53,418 nt of DNA from Pseudomonadota bacterium (GTDB lineage Bacteria > Pseudomonadota > Alphaproteobacteria > Rhizobiales > Hyphomicrobiaceae). The stretch covers positions 1 to 53,418 of the forward strand of contig JAEZRM010000107.1 in the NCBI GenBank assembly GCA_023412805.1, given 5' to 3'. This document shows, one piece after another, positions 28,172-37,709 of this stretch (position 1 is its first letter; each line of letters opens with the position of its first letter). The position numbers and the translations under genes are program-made. The notes beneath the pieces were generated by a model that saw only the letters and a list, made by a program, of their open reading frames with translations, was not told the origin of the DNA and made no database searches.

Positions 28172-30253
28172 ATGTACCGGATCGGCGTCGACATCGGCGG
28201 CACCTTCACTGATTTCGCCTTGAGCAACGCCACCGGCGGCCGAATGGCGATCCACAAGCGGCTTACAACGCCGCACGACCCGTCCGAGGCCGTGCTGGCG
28301 GGCGTTGCCACCCTCGTTGCCGACAACGGCATCGACATCTCCCAAATCGCCGACATCGTGCACGGCACGACGCTGGTCACCAACGCCGTCATCGAGCGCC
28401 GCGGTGCCGTCACGGGGATGCTCGTCACGGCCGGCTTCGGCGACATCATGGATATGGGGCCCGAACGCCGCTACGACCTTTTCGACCTGCGCATCAAGTA
28501 CCCGCCGCCCCTCGTCCCGCGCCGCCTCCGCATCGAGGTCGCCGAGCGCGTACGCTATGACGGCAGCGTGGAACAGCCGCTCGACGAGGCCGGCGTCCGC
28601 GCCGCCGCGCAGCAGTTCCGCGACATGGGCGTCGAAGCCATCGCCGTCTGCTTCCTCCATGCCTACGCCAATCCTGCGCATGAAGAGCGCGCCGCCGCGA
28701 TCCTGCGCGAAGCCGCGCCTGACCTCACGGTCTCTGCCTCGGCCGACGTATTCCCCAACATGCGCGAGTTCGAGCGCTGGACGACGACGACCGTCAACGC
28801 CTTCACACAGCCCATGTTCGACCGCTACGTGAAGCGGCTCGAAGATGGCCTCGCGAATTCGGGTTTCGGCGGCCGCCTCTACATCATGGGTTCGAGCGGC
28901 GGCACGCTCACCACCGACGCCGCCCGCCGCTATCCCGTTCGTGCCCTCGAGTCCGGCCCCGCTGCGGGCGCGCTCATGAGCGCCCATCACGGCCGCTCGC
29001 TCAAGCTGCCGAACCTCCTCTCATTCGACATGGGCGGCACCACCGCCAAAGGCGCGCTCGTCAAGGACGGTCAGGCCGTCAAGAAGTACTTCATGGAAGT
29101 CGCGCGCGTGCATGAGTTCCGCCAGGGCAGCGGCCTCCCCGTGCGCATTCCCGTCATCGACATGATCGAAATCGGCGCCGGCGGCGGCTCCATTGCCGAA
29201 GTCGACGAACGCGGATTGCTGCGCGTCGGCCCGCGCAGTGCTGGCGCCATGCCCGGCCCCGCCTGCTACGCTCAAGGCGGCACGCGCCCGACACTGACGG
29301 ACGCCAATCTCGTGCTCGGCTATCTCGACGCGAACTTCTTCCTCGGCGGCAAGATGAAGCTCGACAAACCGGCCGCCGAGAAAGCCATCGCGGAGAACGT
29401 CGGCAAGCCGCTGCGCCTCGAGACGCTCCGCGCCGCCTGGGGCATTCATGACATCATCTGCGAGGACGTCGCGCGCGCCTTCCGCATTCACGCAACGGAA
29501 CGCGGCTTCGACTATCGCAACTCCAGCATGGTCGCATTCGGCGGCTCCGGTCCGCTTCATGCCCTGTCGGTCGCGCGCAAACTCAAGATCCCGCGCGTGA
29601 TCCTACCAGTCGGCGCTGGTGTCATGTCAGCGCTCGGCCTACTCGTGAGCCCCCTCGCCTTCGAAGTCGCCCGCTCGCGCCGCATTCATGTGGCGGACAT
29701 CGACGCCAAGGACTTCGCGCAGACGTTCGCGACATTGCAGAACGAGGCTTCGGGCTACCTCACGCGCGCCGGCGTCGCGGACAAGGACATCAAGATCGTT
29801 CGTCATCTCGACATGCGCTACCAGGGCCAGGGTCACGAGATCGAGATAACGCTCCCCGAAACCAACGACGTCGCGGGCATCTTCGCCGATCTCGGCGAGT
29901 TGTACGGCCGCGCCTACGAGAAGACCTATGGCCTCCGCCTCGACGAGCCGACCGAGATCGTCAACTGGAAGGTCGAGGCTGTCGGCCCGACGCCATCGCT
30001 CGCGGAAGGCCATGGCGGCTCAGCCGCAGGCGCCGCCGACAAGGCGCTGAAGGGCACGCGCGAGGCCTATGACCCAACCAACAAGGGCGGCCTCGCTGCA
30101 TGGCCGGTCTATGACCGCTACGCACTCGCACCCGGCGCCATCATCAAAGGCCCCGCCCTCATCGAGGAGCACGAGAGCACGTGCGTCATCGGCGCGGGCG
30201 ACTCCGTCACCGTCGATGCGCACTTCAATCTGATCGCCGAACTGAGCGCTTGA
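28172..30253 (+). CDS. hyuA: Hydantoinase/oxoprolinase subunit A, second set
   Basis: The 693-residue protein has the same start as the first HyuA (MYRIGVDIGGTFTDFALSNA) and HGTTLVTNAVIERRGAVTG, FDMGGTTAKGALVKDG and AMPGPACYAQGG. In place of GTSTD it reads GTTAK, a clear difference in the second phosphate loop. ATG 28172 is preceded by AAAGGG. It is followed after 14 nt by hyuB, the reverse gene order of the first set. It likely acts on a different cyclic amide or ketone. Confidence 0.92.
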   Translation: MYRIGVDIGGTFTDFALSNATGGRMAIHKRLTTPHDPSEAVLAGVATLVADNGIDISQIADIVHGTTLVTNAVIERRGAVTGMLVTAGFGDIMDMGPERRYDLFDLRIKYPPPLVPRRLRIEVAERVRYDGSVEQPLDEAGVRAAAQQFRDMGVEAIAVCFLHAYANPAHEERAAAILREAAPDLTVSASADVFPNMREFERWTTTTVNAFTQPMFDRYVKRLEDGLANSGFGGRLYIMGSSGGTLTTDAARRYPVRALESGPAAGALMSAHHGRSLKLPNLLSFDMGGTTAKGALVKDGQAVKKYFMEVARVHEFRQGSGLPVRIPVIDMIEIGAGGGSIAEVDERGLLRVGPRSAGAMPGPACYAQGGTRPTLTDANLVLGYLDANFFLGGKMKLDKPAAEKAIAENVGKPLRLETLRAAWGIHDIICEDVARAFRIHATERGFDYRNSSMVAFGGSGPLHALSVARKLKIPRVILPVGAGVMSALGLLVSPLAFEVARSRRIHVADIDAKDFAQTFATLQNEASGYLTRAGVADKDIKIVRHLDMRYQGQGHEIEITLPETNDVAGIFADLGELYGRAYEKTYGLRLDEPTEIVNWKVEAVGPTPSLAEGHGGSAAGAADKALKGTREAYDPTNKGGLAAWPVYDRYALAPGAIIKGPALIEEHESTCVIGAGDSVTVDAHFNLIAELSA

Positions 30254-30267
30254 AGGGAACACCATCC

Positions 30268-31905
30268 ATGAGCACCACGCCCTTCGACGCCGTCAGCCTC
30301 GGCATCATGTGGGACCGTCTGGTTTCACTCACCGACGAGATCGTATCGACGCTGGTCCGCAGCTCGTTCTCGACGATCGTCTACGAGAGCTATGACCTCT
30401 CCTGCGTCGTCCTCGACGCCGACACGAACTCGATTGCGCAAGGCACGTTCGGCATTCCCGCCTTCATCGGCAGCGCGCCCGTCACGCTGCGCCACATGCT
30501 GAAGCGGTTCCCCGCCGAGACGCTCAAGCCCGGCGATATCGTCGTGACGAACGATCCCTGGCTCGGCACCGGCCACCTCTTCGACATCACCATGATGCGC
30601 CCGGTTTTCCGCAAGGGCCGCATTGTCGCCTACACGGTTTCCATCACGCATCTCCCGGATATCGGCGGCAACGGCTTCGGCTCGGCTTCGACCGAGGTCT
30701 ATCAGGAAGGCCTGCGCCTCCCGATCTGCAAGCTCTATGACGCCGGCAAGATCAATGATCTCATCGTCGAGATCATCCGCACGAACGTCCGCGTGCCCGA
30801 GCAGGTCATGGGCGACATCATGGCCAACGTGAGCTGCAACGAGGTCGGCGGACGCGAGCTGCTTGCCTTCATGGACGAGTACGGCCTCGATGACCTCCGC
30901 GAGCTGTCCGCCGCCATTCGCAGCCAGTCCGAACGTGCCATGCGCGCCAAGATCAGCGAGTTCCGCGACGGCACGTACCGCAACCGCATCAAGGTCGAGG
31001 GCTTCGGCGAACCCGTCGAGTTCGTCGTGCGCGTGGACGTGAAAGGCGACAGCGTCGAGATCGACTTCGACGGCACATCCGGCTGCGTGCGCGCGGGCGT
31101 CAACGTGCCCATCTGCTACACCAACGCCATGGGTCTGCACGCGATCAAGTCGCTCACGCTGCCCTCCATCCCGAACAACGAAGGCTCCGTCGCGCCGATC
31201 AAGGTCAAAGCCCCACCCGGCTGCATTTTGAATGCGCTTCCACCCTTCCCGACCGGCGGCCGCCACGCCATGGGCCACTTCGTTACGCCGACAATCTACG
31301 GCGCCCTCGCGGAAGCCGCGCCGGACCGCGTGCAGGCGGACTCCGGCATGATGAACCTCATCACCTTCCAGGGCCGCCGCCGCGATGACCGCGCCTTTTC
31401 GTGCCTCTACTTCGCGGCGGGCGGCTATGGCGCACTCGAAAATCTCGATGGCTGGGCGACGCTGCCGCACCCCTCGAACATGGCCGTCGTCCCGGTCGAG
31501 ATCTGGGAAACGCTCACCAACATGACCATCGAGAGCAAGCGATTGCTCACCGACTCGGGCGGACCGGGCCGCTGGCGCGGCGGCCTCGGCCAGGAGGTCG
31601 TGCTGCGCAACGACACCGGTCACACACTGACCATGCTCGGCATGGGCAATCGCATGGAGTTCCCGGCGCGCGGACAGTTCGGCGGTGGGGCCGGCACGCT
31701 GCGCGTCCATGCCGTCGATGGCCAGCCCGTGCACGCCAAGGGCCGCATCGATGTCGCCCCTGGTGCGCGCATCACCGTCACCGAAGCCGGCGGCGGCGGC
31801 TACGGCAATCCCCGCCAGCGTGGACGCGACGCCGTTCGCGCCGACGTTCTGGACGGCTTCGTCAGCGCCGATGCCGCCCGCTCAGTCTACGGCCTGGAGA
31901 GCTGA
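30268..31905 (+). CDS. hyuB: Hydantoinase/oxoprolinase subunit B, second set
   Basis: The 545-residue partner of the upstream HyuA starts MSTTPFDAVSLGIMWDRLVS and has VVTNDPWLGTGHLFDITMMR and SITHLPDIGGNGFGSASTEV. The C-terminal region reads GGPGRWRGGLGQEVVLRN and ends EAGGGGYGNPRQRGR. It differs strongly from the first HyuB, so the two sets are not recent duplicates. ATG 30268 has GAAGGGAAC before it. A repeat with hairpins follows the stop. Confidence 0.92.
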   Translation: MSTTPFDAVSLGIMWDRLVSLTDEIVSTLVRSSFSTIVYESYDLSCVVLDADTNSIAQGTFGIPAFIGSAPVTLRHMLKRFPAETLKPGDIVVTNDPWLGTGHLFDITMMRPVFRKGRIVAYTVSITHLPDIGGNGFGSASTEVYQEGLRLPICKLYDAGKINDLIVEIIRTNVRVPEQVMGDIMANVSCNEVGGRELLAFMDEYGLDDLRELSAAIRSQSERAMRAKISEFRDGTYRNRIKVEGFGEPVEFVVRVDVKGDSVEIDFDGTSGCVRAGVNVPICYTNAMGLHAIKSLTLPSIPNNEGSVAPIKVKAPPGCILNALPPFPTGGRHAMGHFVTPTIYGALAEAAPDRVQADSGMMNLITFQGRRRDDRAFSCLYFAAGGYGALENLDGWATLPHPSNMAVVPVEIWETLTNMTIESKRLLTDSGGPGRWRGGLGQEVVLRNDTGHTLTMLGMGNRMEFPARGQFGGGAGTLRVHAVDGQPVHAKGRIDVAPGARITVTEAGGGGYGNPRQRGRDAVRADVLDGFVSADAARSVYGLES

Positions 31906-31957
31906 TCGCGCGAGCGCCCACTCTAGGTGACAACGCCGCCGGCGAGCACAACATGTC

Positions 31958-32098
31958 CCTTCTCCCCGTCCTTTACGGGGAGAAGGTTAGGATGAGGGGC
32001 GGCGGCAAACCACGACGCTTCAACCAGCTTCCGCCCCTCACGTCGTGCTGAAAGCACGCCTCCGGCATGGCCCTATCCCCGCAAGAGCGGAGAGAGGG
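31958..32098. repeat. Dispersed palindromic intergenic repeat, copy 2
   Basis: A hairpin (CCCTTCTCCCCGT at 31958-31970 with ACGGGGAGAAGG at 31975-31986) is followed by GATGAGGGGCGGCGGC and, inverted, by CCGCCCCTCA at 32031-32040. A degenerate second hairpin lies at 32071-32098. This is the same layout as the copy at 824-984. It lies between the convergent second hyuB and dgdA-like genes and may terminate both. Confidence 0.75.
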
Positions 32099-32107
32099 AA
32101 TGAAAAC

Positions 32108-33412
32108 TCAAACACAGTCCTTGAACGCCTCCGCAAAGATCGAGAGCCCCATGTCGATCTCCTCGTCGGTGATGGTGATCGGCGGGGCAATGCGGAAGAT
32201 GCCCCAGCCGCCGCGCACGACACTCGTCGAGAGCCCAAGCTCCAGGCAGCGCGCCATGATGCGCGCCGCAAGCTCCGGATTGGGTTCTTTCGTGCGCCGA
32301 TCTTTCACAAGCTCCACGCCCATCATGAGCCCGCGTCCGCGCACATCCCCGATCACCTCATAGCGCTGCATGAGGCTCTCGAAGCCGGCCTTCAGCTTCT
32401 CACCCGCCACCCGCGCACGATCCGCGAGTCGGTCGCGCAGAATGATCTCGATTACCTTCAACCCCACCGCCGCCGGCAGCGGATCCGACGCGTGCGTCGT
32501 GTAGAAATGGAACTTCTTGTCGAAGCACTGCTGTTCGATCTCCGCCGTCGTGATCACGGCCGACAGCGCAAGCCCCGCCCCGAGCGTCTTCGAGAGCGTC
32601 ACAAAATCCGGCACTAGCCCATCGTACTCGCAATCGAACAGCCGCCCCGTGCGCCCGAGGCCCGTCTGCGCCTCATCGACGATGACGAGCATCCCACGCT
32701 TCCGCGCCCGCTCTGCCGCTGCCTTGAGATACCCCTTCGGCGGCACGATCACACCACCGCTGGACAGGATGGACTCGAGGATCAGCGCCGCCGGACTTCC
32801 CGTCGACATGCGATCGAACAGCTCGAAGCCATAGTCGAGCTCCGCCTCCCAGTCGCAGGTATCGCCCTTCATGAACATCGGCCGATACGGCACCGGCGCC
32901 GGCAGCGCGAACGAGCCCGGCAACGCCGGACCATAACCCTGCCGGCTGCTCGAGAACGTCGCCGACGAAGCGCCGCCCGTCACGCCATGCCATGAGCGCG
33001 AGAGTGCGAGCACCTCGTAGCGGCCGGTCGCGACCTTCGCCATGCGCAGCGCGGCTTCGTTGGATTCACCACCCGTCGAGAGCAGCAGCACGCGCTCCAG
33101 ATTGCCCGGCGCCAGCTCGGCGAGCTTCTCCGCGAGATCGATGACCGGCCGCGACAGAAGCTGACTGTAGAGGTGCACCAGCTCACCCGCCTGCTCGCGA
33201 ATGACAGCCGTGATCTCCGGATGGCTATGACCGAGAATCGTGCTCATCTGCCCGGAGGCGAAGTCGAGAATGCGCCGGCCATCGCTCGTGGTCATGAAGG
33301 CGCCCTGCGCCTTGTCGATGATCACCGGCTGGAAGTAGTGCCCATAGCGCACGAGATGGCGATCGGCCCGCTCCCAAAGCGCCTTCTCTTCCGAAGCAGC
33401 TGCGTCAGCCAT
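32108..33412 (-). CDS. dgdA: 2,2-dialkylglycine decarboxylase (class III aminotransferase fold)
   Basis: The 434-residue PLP enzyme is a close relative of the Burkholderia cepacia dialkylglycine decarboxylase, which couples decarboxylation of 2-aminoisobutyrate or isovaline to transamination of pyruvate. Conserved stretches include SGQMSTILGHSHPEI, LLLSTGGESNEAALRMAK, VDEAQTGLGRTG and FYTTHASDPLPAAVGLKV. The residues that define the enzyme (Gln52, Trp138, Ser215, Lys272 and Arg406 in the Burkholderia protein, from memory) appear as Q55, W141, S218, K275 and R407. ATG 33412 is chosen because AGGAG lies 6 nt before it. It is divergent from a TonB receptor. No DgdR-type regulator is beside it. 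An ordinary omega-aminotransferase is the alternative. Confidence 0.85.
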   Translation of the reverse strand: MADAAASEEKALWERADRHLVRYGHYFQPVIIDKAQGAFMTTSDGRRILDFASGQMSTILGHSHPEITAVIREQAGELVHLYSQLLSRPVIDLAEKLAELAPGNLERVLLLSTGGESNEAALRMAKVATGRYEVLALSRSWHGVTGGASSATFSSSRQGYGPALPGSFALPAPVPYRPMFMKGDTCDWEAELDYGFELFDRMSTGSPAALILESILSSGGVIVPPKGYLKAAAERARKRGMLVIVDEAQTGLGRTGRLFDCEYDGLVPDFVTLSKTLGAGLALSAVITTAEIEQQCFDKKFHFYTTHASDPLPAAVGLKVIEIILRDRLADRARVAGEKLKAGFESLMQRYEVIGDVRGRGLMMGVELVKDRRTKEPNPELAARIMARCLELGLSTSVVRGGWGIFRIAPPITITDEEIDMGLSIFAEAFKDCV

Positions 33413-33787
33413 TTTCATCTCCTGCACGAGCGAGCGGGGCTCGCGATTGTTATTGGGGTTCAGAGGATCGCGCGATGCGCGGCCAGACATCACGTCATCG
33501 TTCGTGATCATTGTTACCCGCCGCAACGAGGGCAACAATAGAATCAAACCAAATAAGCCCCTTTAAATGTTGCATTTCTGCTGCAGCGGCGGTCAAAGCA
33601 CGCTGTTGCGCCAAGCTATTTATTGACCCCTGAAGTATAGAAAGTAGAGAGTTGCGCAGTTCGGCGCCTGAGTCGGGATGTCGCAAATGAGCGGCACTTC
33701 CAAAACCGGGAAGTCGACAACTCAGCAAGCTAGCAAGCCTTCAGCAGCCAGCCAGCCATCAATGAACTCAGGGGCTCGGAGGTTGGA
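33413..33787. other. Divergent promoter region, dgdA / TonB receptor
   Basis: These 375 bases hold no supported gene. A possible -35 TTGACC at 33623-33628 with TAGAGA 16 nt later faces the TonB receptor, but the match is weak. No clear Fur, Irr or RirA box was found by eye. GGAGG lies just before the ATG at 33788. Confidence 0.35.
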
Positions 33788-35989
33788 ATGCGGCCTGTTA
33801 TCGGGAGCGCAACGGAGAATACTGTTCAGTCGGCAAGCCGCGTGTCGGCCGTGCGAAAAGCGCTCATGGGAACGAGCGCGCTCATGGTGGCGATCACGTG
33901 GTGTGATGCCGCCTTCGCGCAAACCACGCTGCCGCCCTTGACGGTGCAGACCAAGAAAGCCCGCCCCAAAGCCGCAGCAAAGGCCGCGCCCAAGCAGGCC
34001 CCTACGTCTTCTGCTCCGCCGGTGGAGGTCGCCGAACCGGTGGTCGTTGCGCCGCAGGATGTGCCCTACACCACGCCCAGCGCGACGAGCACCGCCACCC
34101 GCAGCGATCTCGATACATTCGGCCAGATCGGAACAGGCGACATTCTGCGCTCCATGCCGGGTGTGGGCACGCGCGAAAGCCCCGGCACGCCCGGTACTGC
34201 CGTGAATATCCGCGGCATGGAAGGCTCCGGCCGCGTCAACATGATGATCGACGGCGTGCGCCAGAACTTCCGCTTTACCGGTCATGAAGCGCAGGGCTTC
34301 GCCTACGTCGATCCCAACTTGCTCGCCGGTATCGACGTGAATCGCGGCGCTGTATCCACGCAGGGCGGCTCGGGCGCGCTTGCCGGCACAGCCAATTTCC
34401 GCACGCTCGACGTAGATGACATCATCAAGCCGGGACGGGACGCTGGCGTCCTGACGACCGCGACCTGGGGCACCAATGGCGTCGGCTGGTCGGAGATGGC
34501 AGGTGCCGCCGTGCGGACCGAGACCATCGGCATCGCTGGCGCGATCAGCGGTCACAATCAGAGCAACTACAAGAACGGCGATGGCATCACCGTTCTCAAT
34601 ACCGACAAGGATATCATCTCGGGGCTGTTCAAAGTCGAGATCAAGCCCTCGACCGAGCACTTCCTGAAGTTCGGCGGCGTCATCTATGACGCGGACTTCA
34701 CCGCAAATTCCTACTTCCAGAACTTGCGGTCCGAGACGTTCACGATGAACTACATCTATCGTCCCGTCGACAACCCGCTCGTCTACTTCAAGTTCAATGC
34801 TTACGCGAACGACGTGAACATGGAGTACCTGCGCTCAACCAGCCCCTTCGCGACGGCTGTCGGCCGCATGATCGAGACCAAAGGTAAAGGTTTCGATGTT
34901 TCCAACACGTCGAAGTTCTGGCTCGGCGGGATCAAGGTAGTCTCCGAGTACGGCTTCGAGTACTTCGGCGACGAGTTCGAGGTCATCAACAGCACGGCGA
35001 CGCCGGATCGTGGCGTCAACGGACCAGGTGAGAGTTCCACGGCCAGCGTCTTTTCACAGACGAAGTTCACCTATGGCATCGCCGATCTGATTCTCGGCGC
35101 GCGCTACGACATGTTCACGCTGAAGGGTTCTGGATCCATTGCTCCAGGCAATCCTATCGGTCTGCCCCCCGGCCCCTATGAGGTTGATCGCGAGGACGAG
35201 CGCTTCAACCCGAAGGTGACGTTCGCACTCAACCCGACGCCGTGGCTGCAGCCCTACGTGACCTACTCGGAGACCATGCGCTATCCAACGGTTAACGAAA
35301 CCTTCGTCGGCGGTAGTCATCCAGGCTCAGGCACGCCTCCGCAGAGCTTCTTCCCGAACCCCTTCCTCGAACCCGAGATCGCCAAGGGCTGGGAGTTCGG
35401 TTTCAACATCAAGAAGGACGGCCTGTTTGCGCACTACGACAGCTTCCGCTTCAAGGCCACCTACTTCACGCTGGATGTCGAAAACTACATCACGGCAAGC
35501 TTCGTCGGCGGCACGCACTTCATCAACAATCCGGGCATCAGCAAGGTCGACGGCGTCGAGCTGCAGGGCATGTATGACGCACGCTTCGTCTTTGCCGGCA
35601 TGAGCTACACGTACTCGAACTCCGATTTGCCACCGCAGGCGAATGGCTTCGGCGCTCAGAGCTACCTGCCCGAGCATGTGTTCTCGATTACCGGTGGCTT
35701 GAGGTTCTTCGACGAGAAGCTCACGGTTGGCGCGCGCGGCTACTTTGCAAGCAAGGCCTACACCGGCGGCGATCTCATTCCGACCAATGGCGAAGCCTAC
35801 ACGCCGGGCTACGAGCTGCTCGACCTCTTTGCGAGCTACAAGTTCGACAGCGGTCTCCAGCTCGGCGCATCCGTCACCAACGTGTTCGACGAAGCCTACA
35901 CACCGTACACCGCGACACCAGCAACGGGCTTCACCGGAGACACAGGTCGCGGCCGCACTGTCCTGCTGACCGCAAAGGCACACTTCTGA
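33788..35989 (+). CDS. TonB-dependent outer-membrane receptor, heme/hemoglobin type
   Basis: The 733-residue receptor has a signal peptide (KALMGTSALMVAITWCDAAF, cut at AFA-QTT), then a Pro/Ala/Lys-rich linker and a plug domain (ILRSMPGVGTRESPGTPGTA, VNIRGMEGSGRVNMMIDGVR). The barrel closes with the C-terminal aromatic ending TAKAHF. AGIDVNRGAVSTQGGSGALA, together with TANFRTLDVDDI, resembles heme/hemoglobin receptors (HmuR/HasR group). It would import heme or another iron compound with TonB energy. No hmu permease genes are nearby. Start 33788 has GGAGG upstream. A strong terminator follows. Confidence 0.88.
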   Translation: MRPVIGSATENTVQSASRVSAVRKALMGTSALMVAITWCDAAFAQTTLPPLTVQTKKARPKAAAKAAPKQAPTSSAPPVEVAEPVVVAPQDVPYTTPSATSTATRSDLDTFGQIGTGDILRSMPGVGTRESPGTPGTAVNIRGMEGSGRVNMMIDGVRQNFRFTGHEAQGFAYVDPNLLAGIDVNRGAVSTQGGSGALAGTANFRTLDVDDIIKPGRDAGVLTTATWGTNGVGWSEMAGAAVRTETIGIAGAISGHNQSNYKNGDGITVLNTDKDIISGLFKVEIKPSTEHFLKFGGVIYDADFTANSYFQNLRSETFTMNYIYRPVDNPLVYFKFNAYANDVNMEYLRSTSPFATAVGRMIETKGKGFDVSNTSKFWLGGIKVVSEYGFEYFGDEFEVINSTATPDRGVNGPGESSTASVFSQTKFTYGIADLILGARYDMFTLKGSGSIAPGNPIGLPPGPYEVDREDERFNPKVTFALNPTPWLQPYVTYSETMRYPTVNETFVGGSHPGSGTPPQSFFPNPFLEPEIAKGWEFGFNIKKDGLFAHYDSFRFKATYFTLDVENYITASFVGGTHFINNPGISKVDGVELQGMYDARFVFAGMSYTYSNSDLPPQANGFGAQSYLPEHVFSITGGLRFFDEKLTVGARGYFASKAYTGGDLIPTNGEAYTPGYELLDLFASYKFDSGLQLGASVTNVFDEAYTPYTATPATGFTGDTGRGRTVLLTAKAHF

Positions 35990-36016
35990 CGCTGCCACAC
36001 CAAGCACAAAACACCA

Positions 36017-36050
36017 AAAGCGCCGCACACCCGTGCGGCGCTTTCTTTTT
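36017..36050. terminator. Strong intrinsic terminator
   Basis: A perfect 12-bp stem AAAGCGCCGCAC/GTGCGGCGCTTT with an ACCC loop is followed by CTTTTT. It ends the TonB receptor transcript. The A-rich left flank lets it work for the convergent ABC operon too. Confidence 0.92.
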
Positions 36051-36059
36051 GCGCGACGA

Positions 36060-36812
36060 TCAGAGGATCTGGCTCAGGAACGCACGCGTGCGCGGATCGC
36101 TTGCGTTCGTGAAGAACGTCGCCGGCGGCCCATGCTCGACGATAATGCCGCGATCCGTGAAATAGATGTGATCTCCGACCTCGCGCGCAAAACCCATCTC
36201 ATGCGTGACCAGCACGCACGTCATACCCTCCTCGGCAAGCTCGCGGATCGTCACCAGCACTTCCTTGACCGTTTCGGGATCGAGCGCGGCCGTGACCTCG
36301 TCGAACAGCATGATGTCCGGATTCATGGCGAGTGAACGCGCGATCGCGACGCGCTGCTGCTGCCCGCCCGACAGCTCGCCCGGATAGGCGTCCTCCTTGC
36401 CCTCGAGGCGCACTTTCTTGATCAACCGTCTCGCCCGCGCTTCGACCTCGTCCTTCGGTTGCTTCAGCACATGAAGCGGCGCCATCATGACGTTTTCAAG
36501 TGCGGTCTTGTGCGGAAACAAGTTGTACGACTGGAAGACCATGCCGACTTTCTTGCGCAGCTCGAGCTTGTCGAGCGCGGGATCGTGCACCTCCTGCCCT
36601 TCGACGGTGATCGAGCCCTGATTGATCGGTACCAGCGCATTGATGCAGCGGAGCAGCGTCGATTTCCCCGATCCCGACGGCCCGATGATGCAGATGACCT
36701 CGCCCTTGCGCACATCCAGGCTCACGCCCTTCAGCACCTCGATGGGCCCGAAAGACTTGTGCACATCCTTGATGCTGACGATGGGCTGATCCGGCGTCCA
36801 CGCGCTCGTCAT
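36060..36812 (-). CDS. Polar amino-acid ABC transporter ATP-binding protein
   Basis: The 250-residue ATPase has Walker A GPSGSGKST (about 44-52), the Q-loop VFQSYNLFPHKTALENVMMA, signature LSGGQQQR, Walker B IMLFDEVTAALDPE and the H-loop VLVTHEMGFAREV. This is the GlnQ/HisP/GltL group, which powers uptake of polar amino acids. It is the last gene of a four-gene operon: binding protein, permease 1, permease 2 and ATPase. It starts 9 nt after the second permease stop. Confidence 0.96.
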   Translation of the reverse strand: MTSAWTPDQPIVSIKDVHKSFGPIEVLKGVSLDVRKGEVICIIGPSGSGKSTLLRCINALVPINQGSITVEGQEVHDPALDKLELRKKVGMVFQSYNLFPHKTALENVMMAPLHVLKQPKDEVEARARRLIKKVRLEGKEDAYPGELSGGQQQRVAIARSLAMNPDIMLFDEVTAALDPETVKEVLVTIRELAEEGMTCVLVTHEMGFAREVGDHIYFTDRGIIVEHGPPATFFTNASDPRTRAFLSQIL

Positions 36813-36821
36813 GATCTCACC

Positions 36822-37709
36822 TCAGATACGGACCGCGTACTTGCGCTCGAGCCGGATGGTCCAGCGCGCGATCGGATAGCAGTAGACGAAGAAGAAAAGG
36901 AGCAGCATCCCGTACATCGGCATGAGCAGCTCCGTGCGCTGCTCGGAGGCGAGCGCATCCTGCGTAAGCGTCATCGCGTCGTTGACGCCGACGATGGAGA
37001 TGAGTGGCGTCGCCATAGTCAGAATCGCGTACCAGTTCATCCAGGGCGGGATCATGCGCTTCACGCACTGCGGCAGGATAATGCGCCAGAGTGTCTGAAG
37101 GCGTGAGAATGCGAGACTTTCGGCCGACTCCCACTGCGCGGTCGGTATCGAATTGACCGCACCGCGCACGATCTCTGCGATGTTCGCCATGATCGGGAGC
37201 GCCAGACCCACCGTCGCCTTGAACCACGCCGGGAAGGGGATCGTCAGGCCGCCGATGCGAAACTGAAACGGCGTCAGCAGCATCACGAAGAACAGCAGCA
37301 CGAGCCAAGGCGAATTGCGGAAGAACTGCGTGATCGCCCATGAGACCGAGCGCACGGGCGCGAACTTCGAGATCAGGCCGAGGCCCAGCGCGAGCCCCGT
37401 AACCGTCCCAATGGCCATCGCGAGGAAGCTGACGAGAATATTGAGCGCAAAGCCACCGAACTCGCGCGGCGGCCCGAACAGAATGAGCGGCGTCCACTTC
37501 CAGAGCGTCGCCAGAATGCCCGGGCGCTCCCCGCCGACCGCGAGCTGCGCCCAGGCCTCACTTGCGAGCAGAACACACGCCAGAAGCCCCAGCGCAACGG
37601 CAAGCGCGCGCGGCGTGAAGGCTGACGCCAGATATCCACTCTCGCCCCGAACGGCCGGCGGCAGCACGACCGGCGCCAGCATCGTGTTGGCTTTTCCATC
37701 CGGGCTCAT
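36822..37709 (-). CDS. Amino-acid ABC transporter permease 2
   Basis: The 295-residue permease of the HisMQ/GltK kind has an extra N-terminal segment (LAPVVLPPAVRGESGYLASA) and hydrophobic helices. The coupling motif lies in ESAESLAFSRLQTLWRIILP, the EAA loop that contacts the ATPase. The helix pair TQFFRNSPWLVLLFF is typical. ATG 37709 overlaps the stop of permease 1 (ATGA), so the two are translationally coupled. Its frame is open far upstream, but that part is a shadow of permease 1. Confidence 0.94.
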   Translation of the reverse strand: MSPDGKANTMLAPVVLPPAVRGESGYLASAFTPRALAVALGLLACVLLASEAWAQLAVGGERPGILATLWKWTPLILFGPPREFGGFALNILVSFLAMAIGTVTGLALGLGLISKFAPVRSVSWAITQFFRNSPWLVLLFFVMLLTPFQFRIGGLTIPFPAWFKATVGLALPIMANIAEIVRGAVNSIPTAQWESAESLAFSRLQTLWRIILPQCVKRMIPPWMNWYAILTMATPLISIVGVNDAMTLTQDALASEQRTELLMPMYGMLLLFFFVYCYPIARWTIRLERKYAVRI

